From Chrysomallon squamiferum (Eukaryota > Mollusca > Gastropoda > Neomphalida > Peltospiridae): a stretch of 64,000 bases of DNA. Both the position numbers and the translations under genes were made by a program. The notes beneath the pieces are model-generated. The model was not told the origin of the DNA. It saw only the letters and a program-made list of their open reading frames with translations, and ran no database searches. Below, piece by piece: positions 61,037 to 64,000 of the stretch (the first letter of the stretch is position 1; every line of letters begins with the position of its first letter). Location: NCBI GenBank assembly GCA_012295275.1, contig CM022672.1, positions 13,701,995 through 13,765,994 of the forward strand, given 5' to 3'.

Positions 61037-63646
61037 ATGGAAGAAGAAAATGAATCGGTGTTAAACAGGTCAGACTCTTTAGATGTCTTTTTAAGAAAGG
61101 TTGAAGAAAATAACATCACTGCAGTTGACAGACTTCTTTCTGACAGAACATTTCGATCAGACTTGGACTTCAATAAATGTCTTATTTCCTGCCTCAAGTT
61201 AAGCTGTCATTCAGCGATAGTTGAAAAACTTTTAAAACTCGTCCCAAATCTTCGGTATACAGATGAAACTGGCAAGCGAGCGTTACATCATGCAGCCATC
61301 CACGGACCAGTTGAGAACGTGAAGTGTATTGTAGAAGCTGGAGCACTTGTCAATTGTTCTGACTCACAAGGGTACACACCTTTACACTACGCCTGTGAAC
61401 AGGACCACAGTGATATTGTACGTTATCTGATTCAGGAAGGGGCCCATGTCAACTCATCTCGAACTTACTTGTCTGGCGAGGCAGCTCTGCACATAGCAGC
61501 AAAATGTGGCAACGTGGATTCGGTGACGGCCTTGCTGGAGAGCCACACTGACATCAACTTGCTGATGCTGATGGAACATGGTGGACACACCCCACTCCAC
61601 AAAGCTGTGATGGGTGGAAGCAGTGAGGTCGTGCAGTTGCTGTGTGAACGCGATGCTTCTCCATTCTTCAAAGATTCGCTCGGTAAAACTCCCCTTCATC
61701 TTGCAGCTGAGATGGGCCATGTTGAAATCACAGAAATCTTGATTCATTTTGGAAAAACTGCTCTCGTCAATTCCATTGACCTGGTTGAAAAATCTCCTCT
61801 GTCCTATGCAGCACACGAAGGATTTCTCGAAGTGACTACTGAGTTGATTGGTGCTGGAGCTGATGTGCGTTTATATGATAAAAATGGCTATGCTCCGATT
61901 CATTTGGCTATAGCAGGAAGGAAACTGGAGATAGTGGAGTTACTTCTGCAGTCAGGTTGTGATGTGAACATGCAGTCGAGAAAATCTCTCGAATCACCAC
62001 TGATGATGGCACTCAGCGTGCGAGAAGTTGACATTATTAAGCTGTTGTTGCGGTATGGTGCTGATGTCAATCTTCCAGATTTTAAACATTACTCACCACT
62101 TCATCGTTCACAAGTGTTGGGAAGTAAGTGGACATATTGCTGCAACAAATTTGTTTTTAAAATATGTTTGTCAGTGACGCTCTTAATATGAGATAAATAT
62201 ATTAATTTGTATTTTCAAGCTTCTTGATAATTTGACCCCTTTTTGTCAATAAATGATACATCAGTATGTTCTGTTTAACTCTCTCTTTCTTTCTTTCTCT
62301 TACTTCCCTCATATAAATTATAATGGACTGATAATTTGTTTTCTGCCTTCTTTAAATAATAAACAGTAAACACTCTTTACTAAACAGTAGTCTCAATTGT
62401 TTTTAAGTTTTTTTTAATTTTCATTAGTTAAATATCTTTTTGTTTTTGTTTTTTTTATGTTCAGAAAATGAAAATGTGAAGGAACAGATTACAGAGTTGC
62501 TGTTACAGGCAGGAGCCCGAGTTAATGCCAGGGACCATCAGGGAGCTATTCCCTTAAGCAGAAACATCTTCACTAGTGTGCTGATAAACAGACCAAGTAT
62601 CAGGGGCTGTCTCCAGCTTTTAGTGGAGGCAGGGTCTCTTCTCCAGCCTGACACAGAGTACAACAGGTGATTAATATCAGATGCAGCTAATAAAACTATT
62701 TCTGCTATAAAACATGAAAACTGTATTGTGAGTAAAGCATTGATTAAATTACAGAATTAAGTACTAGGGTTGACATTAAAACTTTCTAGAATGTTGGATA
62801 GAGTGTTATTTCCTGCACAGTTTGTGAAAAAGGATTAATAAAAACCTTTTTACAATGCATTTTGTATTTTGTTCCTCACTGATTTAATATTTTTCTCTAG
62901 GAGAATTGAATTATTTAGTTATTTAAAATTTGATAACATCTCTTAAATGACTGGCCCAGACTTTACTCTGCCTTTAGAGATTTCTGTAGATCTATACAGA
63001 TAATGTGTGTTTATTATATGATATCTCATTATAGATTTGTAAACAGTCTTTATTTCATGAACATTACTGTTTTCATTTCCTTTCACGAAATCACACTATG
63101 GCGTGTCTTGAAAAAAACTTTCCATAAAAGCTATTACCAAATCTTTATTTATATATATATTTTTTCATTTATATCACTATGTCACATATTGAAGCTGTTT
63201 TTTCTGTTTCACTAACGCACTGTTTCAGGAAACATCCTTGAAGAAATCCGAAATTCAGGGATGTGTTAAGTGTTCAGTTATTTAATTTCAGAAATTCTCC
63301 TCTGTACTGGTTGTGTTCTAGTGGTTACCTGACTGAGGCACACTACCTGGTCCAGGCTGGCTGGGACCTGCAGTACGAACCTTGGATGACAATGGCAGGC
63401 AAAACACCGCAGCAAACAAGACTACACCAGTGGTTTGTGATGATGTCGCGCACAGTCAAACCCTTGCAACATTACTGTCGTACAAAAATTCGGAGCCATC
63501 TGCGAGAATTACGACAAGACAGGGAAATCGTTTCGTCCATTCAGTCATTACCCGTGCCAGATAAAGTGAAGCAGTTTCTGTGTCTTAGGGACTGTCACTT
63601 TGTTGAAGATGTTTTTGCAGACAAAAAAGACACCCAAGGAGATTAG
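61037..63646 (+). CDS. Ankyrin-repeat SOCS-box protein (ASB type)
   Basis: Likely substrate-receptor subunit of an elongin B/C-cullin 5 ubiquitin ligase. Coding exons 61037-62123, 62465-62666, 63292-63646 sum to 1644 nt, 547 aa. Residues 1-75 are a helical leader; ankyrin repeats begin near residue 79 (GKRALHHAA, GYTPLHYAC, GEAALHIAA, GHTPLHKAV, GKTPLHLAA, KSPLSYAA, GYAPIHLAI, ESPLMMAL, and further degenerate ones), about 9-11 in all. The C-terminal SOCS box (about 483-527) has a BC-box LQHYCRTKI (L488, C492, I496) and a Cul-box-like LPVP (516-519). Eight or so repeats sit in one large exon. ATG 61037 lies five bases after a 3' splice site, so the first exon(s) are untranslated; the upstream in-frame ATG at 60968 is in the intron. 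Which vertebrate ASB is the orthologue is unclear. Confidence 0.88.
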
Positions 63647-64000
63647 TAAAATGTTGTTAAACTTCTACATTCCTTATATTCCTGTCTATATATGTTTATT
63701 CATGACTATATGAAAATAAGTGCTTGCCAAAAATATATGTATTATAATTATAATAAAGGAAATGGATGTGGTAAAATAAATGCTTGTGATAAAGACTCAA
63801 AACTCTTGCAGTTAAGCTAAATCAGTGACACTAAAAGTGCTCTTAGGTGAAAAATAATCAAAATTATGAAGTGAAACAAAACAGAACTGTGACAAAATAA
63901 ATGTTTTGAAAAAATATAGAACATTTTAATAGGTAATTGCAGTTTATGCCAATAACAATAACAAACAGTGCCATAGAGAAAAAAATTGTGTAAATATAAA
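63647..64000 (+). other. 3' UTR / downstream flank of the ankyrin/SOCS-box gene
   Basis: AT-rich, no coding signal. AATAAA at 63752-63757, about 105 nt after the stop, is the likely polyadenylation signal; other AATAAA-like hexamers follow. Confidence 0.6.

Overview
The window reads as a compact, very AT-rich, intron-dense invertebrate animal genome. Every gene is split by short-to-medium GT-AG introns, intergenic DNA is dominated by simple repeats, and gene content (ABHD16A, SPOUT1, ABCF1, an ankyrin/SOCS-box protein, Ly6/uPAR three-finger proteins, an EF-hand-like/nucleoside 2-deoxyribosyltransferase-like protein) fits a lophotrochozoan, most likely mollusc-like. The species call is inference; there is no rRNA or mitochondrial marker. 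I assembled seven genes exon by exon; for each, all splice phases agree and the summed coding length is a multiple of three.

Layout. 1-1107: downstream of ABHD16A. 1108-11680 (-): ABHD16A lipase, 20 coding exons, 528 aa. 12580-18711 (-): SPOUT1 RNA methyltransferase, 11 exons, 386 aa. 18712-19261: short head-to-head intergenic region. 19262-30352 (+): 18-exon gene for a 539-aa protein with a duplicated [EF-hand-like pair + deoxyribosyltransferase-like] unit. 30353-34454: repeat-rich convergent intergenic region with a degenerate minisatellite. 34455-39926 (-): GPI-type Ly6/uPAR gene with two alternative 3' exon pairs (cassette A 36601-37301, cassette B 34455-35122). 42510-45049 (+): second, secreted Ly6/uPAR gene. 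47951-58740 (-): ABCF1, 19 coding exons, 722 aa. 61037-63646 (+): ankyrin/SOCS-box (ASB-type) protein, 3 coding exons, 547 aa.

Three things stand out. (1) ABHD16A, Ly6 genes and ABCF1 lie together in human 6p21.3 (MHC region) and SPOUT1 lies on 9q34, an MHC paralogon, so the window may preserve an ancient proto-MHC linkage. (2) In four introns the 3' splice site plus the first bases of the following exon has been tandemly copied upstream. The extreme case is intron 12 of the EF-hand-like/deoxyribosyltransferase gene, which carries about 26 degenerate copies of a roughly 33-bp unit. (3) The GPI-type Ly6 gene carries a duplicated terminal exon pair that would give two versions of finger III plus membrane anchor from a shared 5' half, with a long CU tract and a CA tract just upstream of the second version.
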